A DNA stretch of 64,000 nucleotides from Budvicia diplopodorum (lineage in GTDB: Bacteria; Pseudomonadota; Gammaproteobacteria; Enterobacterales; Enterobacteriaceae): assembly GCF_009800925.1 (NCBI RefSeq), contig NZ_WOYF01000003.1, positions 124,001 to 188,000 on the forward strand. Direction: 5' to 3'. The position numbers and the translations under genes are program-made. Shown one piece after another: positions 39,246 through 49,300 of the stretch. Position 1 is the first letter of the stretch, and every line of letters starts with the position of its first letter. A model generated the notes under the pieces. The model searched no databases. It was given only the letters and a program-made list of their open reading frames with translations, and was not told where the DNA came from.

Positions 39246-42077
39246 ATGGATTCGTTGATCTTATTTGGAATACTGATTCTTATGGTCATTGTAGCCTCTC
39301 CGATTATGGTAATTATTGCTTTAAATCGGAGTCGTGAAGCCAGTGATGCCGTATCTCGTTTAAAGCAACAGGTTGAAGCTCTACAGAAGCAACTGGCGGC
39401 CAGAGAAAAGGAATGGGCCGATATTCCGGTTGCTCCTCGTCAAAATGCGACAGCCTCGTCGGTTTCAGAATCCGTCGATCAAACCGTTGGCATTGACGAT
39501 CGGCCAGCTATTGCTCCGGTTGAAGCGACGCGTCCACTTCCAGACAAGGCGCTACCAGCGCCTAAGCCAGAACCTGCGGTTGTTCAACGCCAGTCGGCTG
39601 CTCCTATTGATACCCGCGTTCTGATAGCTGCTACAGGGCCTAAAGCCGTTCCAAACCCGGTCACGCCGGGAACGACACCGACCTCGACGCCTAGAGTACG
39701 CCCGCCAGAAGCAGAGCCGGTAGCTAACCCGCTGTCTGGCGTGATGACGTGGCTGTTTAAAGGTAATCCGGTCGCGAAGCTTGGCATTTTGCTGCTGTTT
39801 TTTGGTATCGCTTATTTACTCAAATATTCAATCGATCGGAACATGTTCCCGATTGAACTGCGTCTGGCCAGCGCCGCGCTCGGTAGCGTGGTACTGCTGG
39901 CGCTGGGCTGGCGTTTACGCCATAAGCAACCGCTATATGGTCTGATTTTGCAAGGCGGTGCGATTGGTGCGCTTTACATTACGGTGTTCGCTGCCTTTAA
40001 GCTCTACTTCCTGTTACCTCATCTGTTTGCCTTTGCTCTGATGGTGATTATTTGTGCCGCCAGCGTAGGGCTTGCCGTGATGCAGAGGGCGTTGAGTCTG
40101 GCGGTGTTGGCCAGTATCGGCGGCTATCTGGCTCCGGTGATGCTGTCTACCGGCAGCGCCGATCATATCGGGCTATTCTCTTACTATTTGCTGATCTCAG
40201 TTGGTATTTTGGCGATTAGCGTGTGGCAGTCGTGGCGAGTGCTTAACCTGATTGGTTTTGCGTTTACCTTTGGCATTGCCGCACTGTGGGGCGCCGAGCA
40301 TTACCGGCCGGAATATTATCTCTCCTGCCAGCTATTCCTAGTTGCTAACCTCGTGCTGTTTAGCCTGCTGGCCGAGCTGTTTGCCGTGAAGCACCGTATT
40401 CAGCAGCATATGGCGATTGACGCCACGCTGTTGTTTGGCCCTGCGCTGATCGGTTTTGGCATGCAGTATATTATTACCGAGCACTGGCCGTTTGGTCCGG
40501 CGTTTTCCGCTCTTGGTTTTGGCATTATCTATCTGCTGATTACGTTGGGAACGCTAAAACGCTTTCCGGAACACGGTCGTCGTCTGGCGATTGGCTATTT
40601 GGCTCTGGGGGCAAGCTTTGTCACGCTGGCCATTCCTCTGGCGCTGTCGGCTCAGTGGACGGCGTTGGCATGGTCGGTTGAAGGGTTGGGTATTTTGTGG
40701 TTTGGCCTGTTGCAGGGGCAGCGGCGAATCAGCTGGAGCGGTACCGGCCTGTTAGCACTGGCACTAGTGGCTCAGCTTACCGCTTATTTTGATAATCCGT
40801 GGGACGTATCCACCGCCTTTGTTTTACCGGTGCTTTTCTGCTGCTTTATCGCGGCCGGTAAGTTGTGGCGTCATTATCATCCGGAGAAGACTCCGTGGCA
40901 GGCACTGAGCTTAGGTGCGTTGCTTATCGGCATCGCCGTTTGGCTATGGTGGCTGGTGAGCGCGCCAGTTATCCTTTATCGAATGGTCTATCCGCTCGAT
41001 CCAGAACTGATGTCCTACGTAATAAATACTGAGTTTATTTCACTGCTTGGCCTGAGCCTATCGGTATGGATATGGCGTAAGGCAGGGCTACGTTTAGCGT
41101 GGCCAGCATTGAGAAACATGGTCTGGCTGCTGTGGCCGGGGGCGCTGCTGGTTTTATTGGTTCAGCTTACTACCCATTCCCATCCGCTTTATAGCGGTAT
41201 GTGGAATCTGGTATGGGTTGCCGCTATTGGCAGCGCGGGGCTACTGCTTAAGCGTGATAGTGAAACGCTACGGCCGGTACAAACCAAAGGGCTTCATTTA
41301 TCTCTGTTCTGGATGATTCTTCTGCTGCTAGGTTCAGAAGTGGTATGGCGAATCGGTCGGTTAGCTTGGGGCATGGAAGAGTGGCGCTTCTATCTGTATA
41401 TCATTAGCCTGTCGGTTGTTATTCTTGGCGTATGGATCGCCGAGCGCCGGAAATGGTGGCCGGTGGTTACCCATGCGGGCACTTACTGGCTGGGGACGCT
41501 CCCGCTGGCTTTAGCTATTCTTGGTCTGCTGGTCTTCGGTAATGCCCTTGACGGGCAAATCATTAACTGGACCTATATTCCGCTGGTCAACCCTTTGGAA
41601 GAGGGGGCGATTTTCGGGCTGCTGATGCTATTTGTGTACCTTCAGCGGGTTATTCCGTGGTCCGGTCAGGCTGAACCACTGCTCAAAACCTGGGGGTATT
41701 GGCTCATATGGGGACTTGCCGCGTGGTGGTTTAACGGTAGCCTTATGCGTACTCTGGCCTATTATGCGGATTTACCGTGGTGGTTCGATATGCTGTGGGC
41801 CTCGCGTCTGATTCAGACAACGTTTGCCATTGTCTGGGCTTTAGTTGCGCTGATCTGCATGATCTACTCTGCGAGAACCGGGCGTCGTAACGTTTGGTTT
41901 GCCGGTGCTGCAGTATTGGGCGCTGTTATCATTAAACTATTCTTGGTAGACAGCGCCCACGGCGGCGGTTTGGCCCGGGCCATTGCATTCTTGGGAGTTG
42001 CCGTGTTGCTACTGATTGTCGGATATTTTTCTCCATTACCACCCCGCGAGCCGATTGATAAGGAGTCAAAGGCATGA
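39246..42077 (+). CDS. DUF2339 large polytopic membrane protein
   Basis: The 943-residue protein has an N-terminal membrane anchor, a coiled-coil stretch (~28-55), a Pro/Ala-rich linker (~60-165) and then about 25 or more hydrophobic helices to the end. This is the DUF2339 layout. Function is unknown, and the size and helix number suggest a transporter or scaffold for envelope work. AGGA lies ten bases before the ATG. Its stop overlaps the start of the DUF3999 gene (ATGA), a pairing seen in other gamma-proteobacteria. Confidence 0.88.
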   Translation: MDSLILFGILILMVIVASPIMVIIALNRSREASDAVSRLKQQVEALQKQLAAREKEWADIPVAPRQNATASSVSESVDQTVGIDDRPAIAPVEATRPLPDKALPAPKPEPAVVQRQSAAPIDTRVLIAATGPKAVPNPVTPGTTPTSTPRVRPPEAEPVANPLSGVMTWLFKGNPVAKLGILLLFFGIAYLLKYSIDRNMFPIELRLASAALGSVVLLALGWRLRHKQPLYGLILQGGAIGALYITVFAAFKLYFLLPHLFAFALMVIICAASVGLAVMQRALSLAVLASIGGYLAPVMLSTGSADHIGLFSYYLLISVGILAISVWQSWRVLNLIGFAFTFGIAALWGAEHYRPEYYLSCQLFLVANLVLFSLLAELFAVKHRIQQHMAIDATLLFGPALIGFGMQYIITEHWPFGPAFSALGFGIIYLLITLGTLKRFPEHGRRLAIGYLALGASFVTLAIPLALSAQWTALAWSVEGLGILWFGLLQGQRRISWSGTGLLALALVAQLTAYFDNPWDVSTAFVLPVLFCCFIAAGKLWRHYHPEKTPWQALSLGALLIGIAVWLWWLVSAPVILYRMVYPLDPELMSYVINTEFISLLGLSLSVWIWRKAGLRLAWPALRNMVWLLWPGALLVLLVQLTTHSHPLYSGMWNLVWVAAIGSAGLLLKRDSETLRPVQTKGLHLSLFWMILLLLGSEVVWRIGRLAWGMEEWRFYLYIISLSVVILGVWIAERRKWWPVVTHAGTYWLGTLPLALAILGLLVFGNALDGQIINWTYIPLVNPLEEGAIFGLLMLFVYLQRVIPWSGQAEPLLKTWGYWLIWGLAAWWFNGSLMRTLAYYADLPWWFDMLWASRLIQTTFAIVWALVALICMIYSARTGRRNVWFAGAAVLGAVIIKLFLVDSAHGGGLARAIAFLGVAVLLLIVGYFSPLPPREPIDKESKA

Positions 42078-43510
42078 TGTTTTTAAAGGATATAAGAAAA
42101 TTAACATTTGGCCTAACGGCTATGGTGGCTATGGGATGCCTTCCCGCCGCCTTTTTCGCTCAGGCGGAAGACGCTCCATTAACTCCTCAGGAATTTTATC
42201 AGGGGGCACAGTTGACTACCGACCGGGTGGCGCCATTTTATCGCCTGACCCTGCCGGAATCGGCGTATTTAAATACCGCATGGGCCGATTTACGGGATAT
42301 TCGGGTATTTAATAATGCCGGTAAAGCGGTGACGTTTTCGCTCCTGCGGGTTGATACGCCAAAAATTGAGCAAACTAACGTTCCATTACGCATCTTCCCT
42401 ATGGACATGAACGTAGTGAAAGCAGATAAATCGAATCAGGGCGATTCCAGAGACAAGGTGAAGCTAAAATCGGCAAACGGCGTCGAAATTGAACTGTATC
42501 AGGATGAACAAAGCAGCGTAGGGACGTCGTATCTGCTACAGATGAGCGATGGTACGGAGCTAAGTGACGGCTTTAATCAGATTTTACTCAACTGGGCACA
42601 GCCAAAAAGCAACTGGCAGGCCAACGTATCGCTCTATAGCAGCGATGATTTGAAAGAGTGGGATAAGCAGGCCGACAATGCCCCGTTGATGGATCTGACT
42701 TCTGGATCGGAACGTTTACTGCTCAATCATATTGATATTAATGCCTACAGCGCTAGCCGGCATGCCCGTTACTGGCTGCTAGTGATTGAAGGGAATAAGC
42801 AATCGGTGGCTCCGGTTATTGCTAAAGCGGAAGGGATTGTTATTAGCCGCTATTCCAAAACCGAAACGCTGGAATTACCGTTCAGCGCTAAGCCAATATC
42901 CGATAGCGAAGTGGAGTATCAACTGGCTCGCCCTCAGCCTCTTTCCAGCTTATCTATTTCGCTGTCTGAGAGAAATACCGTTGTGCCCGTCAGCGTTGAA
43001 TACCGTAGTCACGCAACGGATGATAAGTGGCTACCGCTGGCTAAGACGGTAGTTTATCAAATGGATGATAATCGCGTATCCGAACCGCTAGCTTTGGATC
43101 AGTCATTGGTTCAGAGCGTTCGCCTTAAAGCGATTAACGGCAGTTGGGGAGATTCGCCACCCCGCGTTATCGGTGAACGAAGCCAGGTTGACGTGATTTT
43201 TAATGCTCAAGGCAGCCCGCCTTATACGTTAGTTTGGGGGGCTAATTTGGCCTCTTCAGCCACTATCGATGCCAAGCTATTAGTTCCTGCCAGTGAGCTA
43301 CCGGAAGGTGGTTTGGCTGAGTTACCAAAGGCTTATGTGGGTGAATTTATCATTATTGGCGGCGAAGAACGCCTGAATGCGGTAAGCCCGGCCGAGCGCG
43401 CCGGTCAATGGCAAACGTGGTTGCTGTGGGGCATATTGATTCTGGGCGTACTGGGTCTTGGTTTTATCATGATTAAGCTGGCCAAAGAAATGATGGGTAA
43501 AGAGAAATGA
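42074..43510 (+). CDS. DUF3999 periplasmic protein with C-terminal membrane anchor
   Basis: The 478-residue protein has an N-terminal signal (cleavage near FFAQA), a large beta-rich periplasmic region, and a single C-terminal helix (WLLWGILILGVLGLGFIMI) followed by a short basic tail. It fits the DUF3999 family. Coupling to the DUF2339 gene by four-base overlap implies a membrane complex in which this subunit reaches into the periplasm. No catalytic motif is recognised. Confidence 0.86.
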   Translation: MMFLKDIRKLTFGLTAMVAMGCLPAAFFAQAEDAPLTPQEFYQGAQLTTDRVAPFYRLTLPESAYLNTAWADLRDIRVFNNAGKAVTFSLLRVDTPKIEQTNVPLRIFPMDMNVVKADKSNQGDSRDKVKLKSANGVEIELYQDEQSSVGTSYLLQMSDGTELSDGFNQILLNWAQPKSNWQANVSLYSSDDLKEWDKQADNAPLMDLTSGSERLLLNHIDINAYSASRHARYWLLVIEGNKQSVAPVIAKAEGIVISRYSKTETLELPFSAKPISDSEVEYQLARPQPLSSLSISLSERNTVVPVSVEYRSHATDDKWLPLAKTVVYQMDDNRVSEPLALDQSLVQSVRLKAINGSWGDSPPRVIGERSQVDVIFNAQGSPPYTLVWGANLASSATIDAKLLVPASELPEGGLAELPKAYVGEFIIIGGEERLNAVSPAERAGQWQTWLLWGILILGVLGLGFIMIKLAKEMMGKEK

Positions 43511-43541
43511 TGGGTAATAAGGGGCAGTAGGTATTGCTTAT

Positions 43542-43577
43542 AAAAAAACCGGCGTTAGTTAATACGCCGGTTTTTTT
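43542..43577. terminator. bidirectional terminator after the DUF3999 gene
   Basis: AAAAAAACCGGCGT and ACGCCGGTTTTTTT pair around an 8-base loop. The element lies between convergent genes and can serve both directions. Confidence 0.92.
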
Positions 43578-43604
43578 AACTCATCATCCGATTTAAACGA
43601 GCTA

Positions 43605-44042
43605 TTAGCTCTGTTTTTCTAGCTTAGACCCGTCAGCTTTAGGCTCATCAATCTTGAATTCATCAACTGAAGGTTTGGGCAAATGCTGTTGCTCGGGTAC
43701 GGCGATTGAAAGCGCTTGCGCAGAGCAATCGTCTTTGATGTCCAGATGGAGCAAAAGCGACAGGATTGTCCGGATAACCACGATGGTGAGCAGAGTGGCT
43801 AGCTGCCTGTAGCCTGGCTCAAGAATGGTTTTTAGAATTTCGGTGGCGATCAGAACATCAAGGCCCAGTAACAGGTATGAAGCCAGATTAACGCGGACTT
43901 TTCTCAGCCCCTTGAAATCGATGATTCCGTTTTTTATTTCACTTTTGATAAAACAGAATATCGCTCGAAATACGCCGTAAATAATAATTAATATACTGAT
44001 AAATAATAGTATGTTAGCAATAAAATTAAGAATGTTTCCCAT
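43605..44042 (-). CDS. DUF1622 membrane protein
   Basis: This 145-residue protein has three hydrophobic segments and the DUF1622 signature (LLLGLDVLIATEILKTILEP, then VVIRTILSLLLHLDI). A polar Lys/Asp/Pro-rich tail follows. Function is unknown. I use the ATG at 44042 because AGGGA lies seven bases upstream; the ATG at 44048 is too close to that site. Confidence 0.82.
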   Translation of the reverse strand: MGNILNFIANILLFISILIIIYGVFRAIFCFIKSEIKNGIIDFKGLRKVRVNLASYLLLGLDVLIATEILKTILEPGYRQLATLLTIVVIRTILSLLLHLDIKDDCSAQALSIAVPEQQHLPKPSVDEFKIDEPKADGSKLEKQS

Positions 44043-44206
44043 ATTCATATCCCTATAATTGGTGAACTTTAAGTCGCATATAACCTTTTTCCTAAAGATT
44101 AGCTCATGAATTTGCTTCTCAAAATAGCTGTCAATATTCCCTGCTTTTGCCTTAGATATAGGCCACGATTAACGCTAAATGTTCCATGAAAGTAAAAAGA
44201 TAAATA

Positions 44207-44476
44207 TCAAGTGACCATGGTTATGATAAATAGCTTATCTTTCAGTACCTCTTCCGGTGCTGTAATGACCTTTATGTCCATTACTTTCAGCATGTAGTCG
44301 GTAGTCAGCGATAGGTAGGGGGCATTTTTGTTGGAATAGCGCAGCTTAAATAGTTCATGCATGTCATCTTTTCGCATCAAGATCAGTAGCTTATCTGGTG
44401 GGACTTTGCCGTACTGCCGATAAATACCTTCTTCCTTACGCTGAATATCTTCAATTAGCCGTTCAAGTAGGAGCAT
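44207..44476 (-). CDS. small protein of unknown function (89 residues)
   Basis: I do not recognise this protein. It is charged in its N-terminal half (LLLERLIEDIQRKEEGIYRQYG) and has a mixed alpha/beta pattern with a hydrophobic C-terminus. The ATG at 44476 is preferred to a TTG at 44482. It stands alone between the DUF1622 gene and the toxin-antitoxin pair, in AT-rich surroundings. Confidence 0.5.
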   Translation of the reverse strand: MLLLERLIEDIQRKEEGIYRQYGKVPPDKLLILMRKDDMHELFKLRYSNKNAPYLSLTTDYMLKVMDIKVITAPEEVLKDKLFIITMVT

Positions 44477-44753
44477 AGCCAATTCTCTGAGAAAGTAAGA
44501 ATAAAAATATTACTATTTTTAGCGTTTATAAATAGTACGTTAGCATTAGGCGCGATGCGTGTGTTGGCGTGATGCATCTTTTCTTTGTGTTTACTACCGT
44601 TAAGTTAAGTCAATTAACGGCAAATAGTCCAATCATGTAGAGTTTATATTTTCGCGTGAATCAGGCGTTAGTGCAGCGCCTCTGATAGGCCAGTTTTAAT
44701 GATGGGATTGGCACAGTGGTTTAGCCTATATAGCGATATAAATAACGATGTGT

Positions 44754-45218
44754 TTAGTCAGACAGAAAGCGTTGATCAAAACTTAATGGCTTTATTTCAA
44801 CAGACTGAATGCATGTTATTAGCTCATGATGCCGAGGATTGAGTAGAGCATTGTACTCTGTTGGTACGATAACCGACGGGACCAGTAAACAGGCAGAGGA
44901 GTAGCTTTCGAGCCAACTGTCGCCGATGTCCATGGTTTCATCCGGGGCAGGGTAACTGTTCCAGCCGTTGCTTAATGAGGATATTTCCAGCGTTGTAATT
45001 TGTAGGTCGGGGATCTCAATGGCTAGCGTTACGTAATTTTCTAACAGCTGACTTTTTTGTAAATGTACCAGCATTTCAAGCATGGCTAGTGAAATGCTGG
45101 TTGCAGCATAAATTGCGGCATAGCCGGGGTGATTCCATCGCCCGCCGTACTGTTCTGCACCAAAGCCTGACCATGCAGAACCCAGATGTTTCGTTTTAAC
45201 AATCCGGTAAAGCTTCAT
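44754..45218 (-). CDS. RES-domain toxin (NAD+-degrading)
   Basis: The 154-residue protein is a RES domain: YRIVK near the N-terminus, the GGRWNHPG loop, a central LAMLEMLVHL helix with the conserved glutamate, and a C-terminal NPRHHEL motif. RES toxins (MbcT, Res) phosphorolyse or hydrolyse NAD+ and arrest growth. Its ATG overlaps the antitoxin stop (ATGA), the usual arrangement. Confidence 0.92.
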   Translation of the reverse strand: MKLYRIVKTKHLGSAWSGFGAEQYGGRWNHPGYAAIYAATSISLAMLEMLVHLQKSQLLENYVTLAIEIPDLQITTLEISSLSNGWNSYPAPDETMDIGDSWLESYSSACLLVPSVIVPTEYNALLNPRHHELITCIQSVEIKPLSFDQRFLSD

Positions 45219-45676
45219 GAGAATACGCCGTGCTCCAGCCGGCCTATCAAGTTACTGACTTCCAACGCTCCGGTTTCAGTTGCCAGCATGTCTTTAGGCG
45301 ATAGGCTTCCTAACGCAGTAGACGGGGTATTTATCCATTCAACGGCCGCATTTTTATCACCTTCAAACAGCGTAATAGCTGAATCCATAATACGAACCAG
45401 ACGAGCGACTCTTTCGCTCTCTTCTGGTTTCAGCCTGCCGTGCTCATTTTTACGTCTGGCAAAGCTGCGTTCGTTAATTCCAGCTACGTTCAGGATATAC
45501 ATTTTTGAAACGTCCAGCTCATTATTGAGTTTAGCTATGATATCAACTGGCAATCCTTTTTGTATGGCGTTAATCAGCTTAATTCCGCCACTTGCGGGTA
45601 ACCCTGCACTTTGCCAAAGCTTTGCATGAGAGTTATGCACTGGTTCTGTGATCTTGTTCTGAGATTTGATAGCCAT
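45215..45676 (-). CDS. Xre/MbcA/ParS-family antitoxin
   Basis: The 153-residue protein has the Xre-like N-terminal helix-turn-helix region (~40-100, VAGINERSFARRK) and the C-terminal DUF2384 toxin-binding region (LFEGDKNAAVEWINTPSTALGSLSPKDML). The ATG at 45676 is chosen because the promoter -10 lies at 45714-45719, leaving an upstream ATG at 45712 at or before the transcript start, and an AAGGA site lies between the two. It likely represses its own operon through the palindromes at 45700-45734. Confidence 0.9.
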   Translation of the reverse strand: MAIKSQNKITEPVHNSHAKLWQSAGLPASGGIKLINAIQKGLPVDIIAKLNNELDVSKMYILNVAGINERSFARRKNEHGRLKPEESERVARLVRIMDSAITLFEGDKNAAVEWINTPSTALGSLSPKDMLATETGALEVSNLIGRLEHGVFS

Positions 45677-45699
45677 AATTTTTTCTATCCTTACGATCG

Positions 45700-45734
45700 T
45701 GACACTTGTCATAATTATAGCATGACATCTGTCT
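45700..45734 (-). promoter_or_regulatory. toxin-antitoxin promoter and twin palindromic operators
   Basis: Two 12-base palindromes of the form TGACA-NN-TGTC(A/T) (45700-45711 perfect, 45723-45734 one mismatch) have centres 23 bases apart, about two helical turns. A perfect -10 TATAAT lies on the minus strand between them (45714-45719). A TTTAAA 16 bases upstream could be the -35. The layout predicts autorepression by the Xre antitoxin. Confidence 0.7.
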
Positions 45735-46373
45735 GTTTAAACTGCGAGTGCACAAGTAATCATCAAAAAGCTAGGAGTAAGAATTATTATCAAGCCATAT
45801 TTTTCATGGCAGGAAGGGGGTAATATAAAGGTATTTTTGATTAAGGAATTTAGCGTTATCTAATGCTAGTTTATTAAGATAATTATTTATTTTGATGAAA
45901 GCTAAATTTTCAATTATAAAACTAATAATCTTTACTTTCTGTAGGCCATAAAATATTAATGGAAATTACTATATTTATTTCTGGTCGGCTAAATATTTGT
46001 CTTTTTTTCTTATTTTAAACCATTCAATAGCGTTGCCATTTGATGATGCTTTGTTTTTTTATAATAAAAATCAATTAATTAAATAATTTTCAATAATATA
46101 AAAATTTATTTATAAATCAGATTTAATTACTCTTATTGATCGCTTATCTCTATGTAAAGCCGGTATTTGATAGTTTTTATCAATCAAATGAGTGGTTTTT
46201 TTAGATTCTAACGATTTGTATTGATATGGGTAAATAGTTAGTTTTATAGAAAATAAATAAAGTCAAAAGTGTTATTATGGATAATGACTAAACTCAGACG
46301 GGTCTGTCTGTCTTTATTTATACTCCATAATTTGTAATTAAATAGTTAATTAAATTAATATGGAGTGTTAATA
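45735..46373 (+). other. AT-rich region upstream of the autotransporter
   Basis: About 640 bases of very AT-rich DNA without a supported ORF. It contains an inverted repeat TTGATA...TATCAA near 46167-46183, a short (GTCT)3 run near 46304-46315, and the leader hairpin at 46322-46366. The promoter cannot be fixed. Confidence 0.45.
46322..46366 (+). promoter_or_regulatory. leader hairpin that buries the autotransporter ribosome-binding site
   Basis: The arms ACTCCATA (46322-46329) and TATGGAGT (46359-46366) are perfectly complementary, and the second contains the GGAG ribosome-binding site. Inside them TAATTAA (46335-46341) pairs with TTAATTA (46346-46352) around an ATAG loop, and AATT can pair with AATT between. 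About 18 pairs are possible, mostly A-U, with small bulges. The ATG is at 46374. It looks like a translational switch, for instance a thermosensor. Confidence 0.6.
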
Positions 46374-49300
46374 ATGAATAAAAGCTATCAGGTTATTTGG
46401 AATTCAAAAGTTGGCCGCCATGCGATAGCATTAGCGACTTGTGGATTAAGCGTAGTTGGCTCACTGAATGCTTATGCTACTGACTATGTAAATATTACTG
46501 CATATGCCGGTGATTCTGTTGTATTAAATGTAGGCGATCGAGTTACCGGCCCACCCCCTTATGCATTAACTGGCCTATTACACGCACTTGGTGTAGGTGC
46601 AAAAATTACCGCCACTGGCATTGCTGTCGATAATACGGTTGTCGGTGCCTATGGTATTATCTCAAGTAACGGTGCTTTGATTGATTTAACCAATACAACA
46701 ATTACTTCAGTGGATTTAGGTATTTTAGCGATTGATAACGGGAATGTGATATTCACCAATAGTTCAGTGGCTAGTTCTGGCGCAGACACGGTCAATCTTG
46801 TTCGAGTTAATTTCTCCTCTAACGGTAGTAAAATTCAGTCCAGCGGGGATCATCGGGGTCTGTTCGCCACTGAGTCAACGGTAAACTTAATTGATACTAA
46901 TGTGGAAACCAACGGGCTGGGTGCTAACGCACTAGATATTAACCATCTTAGTCAGGCAACCTTAACTGGTGGCAATATTCTTACTGAAGGCGATTATTCT
47001 ACAGGCCTTCTTTTTCTCGGCGCTAGCCTGAATGTTAATGGAACCACTATCTTAACCAAGGGAAGTGAATCAACGGGCCTTACCGCTTCAGGCGATGTGA
47101 CTATACTGAACGGCGGTAGCGTCACTACGCAGGGAGATAATGCTACCGGCATTTTAAGTGGAGGCCAGTTCCGTGCAAACGGGACTTCAGTTAGCGTGTC
47201 GGGTAACGATTCCCGAGCTTTGACAACCACGTACGGCACCTCTGATGTAGAGCATATGGATATCCGCTCTACGGGTAACGCAACGGCAGGTAGCAAATCT
47301 GCCGTTTTAGCTTCATATTCTGCAAATCTTACTATCAAAAATAGCCAGATTAATTCATCAGGTATCAAGATGGGTGGCCTTGAGCTACTGCGTGATGCTG
47401 ACGTTCATCTTATTGATACCGATATTATCGCTACCGGTGATAATGCTTATGGTATATCGGCTCAGCGCGGCAAAGTCGATGTGTCCGGTGGCACTATTCA
47501 TTCATCGGGTACTGGTATACAGGGTTCTAATTCTACGGTAGTTGCCAGCAATACAACGATCTTAACCACTGGAATTGGGGCGGAAGGGGTCATGGGGGCT
47601 ACTGGCTCCAATATGACGCTGACTGACGTTAATATTCAAACTGGGGGAGCGTCTTCAAATGCGGTCGATGCGAATGCCGCTAATATTAATTTGAACTCTG
47701 TCATGCTTACGACTCAGGGTGAACAAGCCTCTGGGTTAATCGCTCAGGGCAACAATGCCACGATTAATGGTCGTAGCGTTATTGTGCAAACCGCGGGTGT
47801 TGATGCGGCCGGTATTCAAATTAGCCACTCAGCCTCGTCTGCCAGCACAATTAATTTGCAAAACAGTTTGTTAAATAGCGCACAGTCTGACGGTATGCTG
47901 GTCTCATCTGCCTTAGGTGCGATTAACTTAACTAACAGTATTGTCACCGGTGGTAACGGTAATGTACTCAACGCGGAAAATGCCTCCCAACTAACTCTGA
48001 AAGCGGACTCATCGATACTGAATGGCGATCTGCAAGTGTCTAATGATAGTACCGCCGACGTTAGCCTACGCAATGGCTCTGTGCTTAAAGGTGCTGCGCA
48101 TAATGTTACCGTTCTGAATATGGACAATAGTCAGTGGCTGATGAGCGCTGATTCCGATCTGCGTTCATTGAACTCGAATAGCTCGGTTATTTCCTTTAAT
48201 CAGCCTGTGCTTGGCGTGTTTAAAACTTTAACCATCGGCAACCTTTCAGGTAATGGCTCCACCTTTGTACTGAACACGGTACTCAATGAGGGTGATAGCA
48301 ATGCTCAAAGTGATAAGATCCACATAATCGGTGATGCGACAGGTAATCATAGTTTAGTGGTCAACAATGCTGGTGGCCTGGGGGCTTTAACCGTTGGTGA
48401 TGGTATTCAGGTGGTGTCTATTGATGGTACCTCTGGCAGCAAGTTTAAGCTGGGTAATACCGTTAGTGCCGGAGCCTATGAATATCAGTTGTATCAGGGA
48501 GGTTCAACCGATGCTAATGACTGGTATTTGCGTACTTACCTGCCGTCACCGACTCCGGATCCTACTGATTATGTGATTGCATATCGCCCTGAGGTGGCTG
48601 GCTACATTGCTGCGCCGTACCTGAACCAACAGTATGGTTTTGATACCATCGGTACATTGCATGAACGTATTGGCGATAACGTAACCCGTGGTAATAATGA
48701 CACATGGGCCCGTATGGGTGGACAGCACCGGACCAATGACGCGGGCCGTTTTGGCTATCGCGGCGGCAGTTGGTTTGTGCAGTTTGGTTCAGATCTGTAT
48801 CAAGATAAAACGGACTCCGGTACGTTGGTTAGTTCGGGCCTGATGGTGACCATGGGTACGCAGAGCACCGATACGCAAGACCGTTTGCGTTCGCTGAATC
48901 CAACTCTGTCGGTGAATACCGGTAAAGTGGTGAGCGATGCCGTGAGCTTAGGCGGTTATTATACCCGTATGGCTCAGGATAATAGTTATCTGGATCTGGT
49001 GGGCCAAGGAACCTATTACCATAACAAATATGAAAGTGACCACCGTGCAAATCAGAACGGTTATGGCGCAGTGTTGTCTGGGGAAGTGGGTAAACCGTTT
49101 GCGCTGGGCGGTAATATGACTTTAGAGCCACAGGCACAGCTAATGTATCAATACCTGTATCTGGATAGTTTTAATGATGGTGTGAGTAATATTGACAATA
49201 CGTCAAGCCATAGTGGCTTAGCTCGTGGTGGTTTGCGTTTAAGCTACGAGGTGACAACCATAAAACCGTACGTGGTAGTCGATGCCGTGCAGCGGCTGGG

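Noticed and set aside
45677-45712. Antitoxin start at the ATG at 45712
   Set aside because: It falls at or before the expected transcript start and inside the operator; the internal ATG is preceded by AAGGA.
46304-46315. (GTCT)3 tetranucleotide run before the autotransporter as a phase-variation tract
   Set aside because: Three copies are too few for frequent slippage and the tract is outside the coding sequence.
47000-49140. Several long minus-strand ORFs within the autotransporter gene
   Set aside because: They are shadows of the repeat-rich passenger and barrel coding strand, with no ribosome-binding sites or family features.
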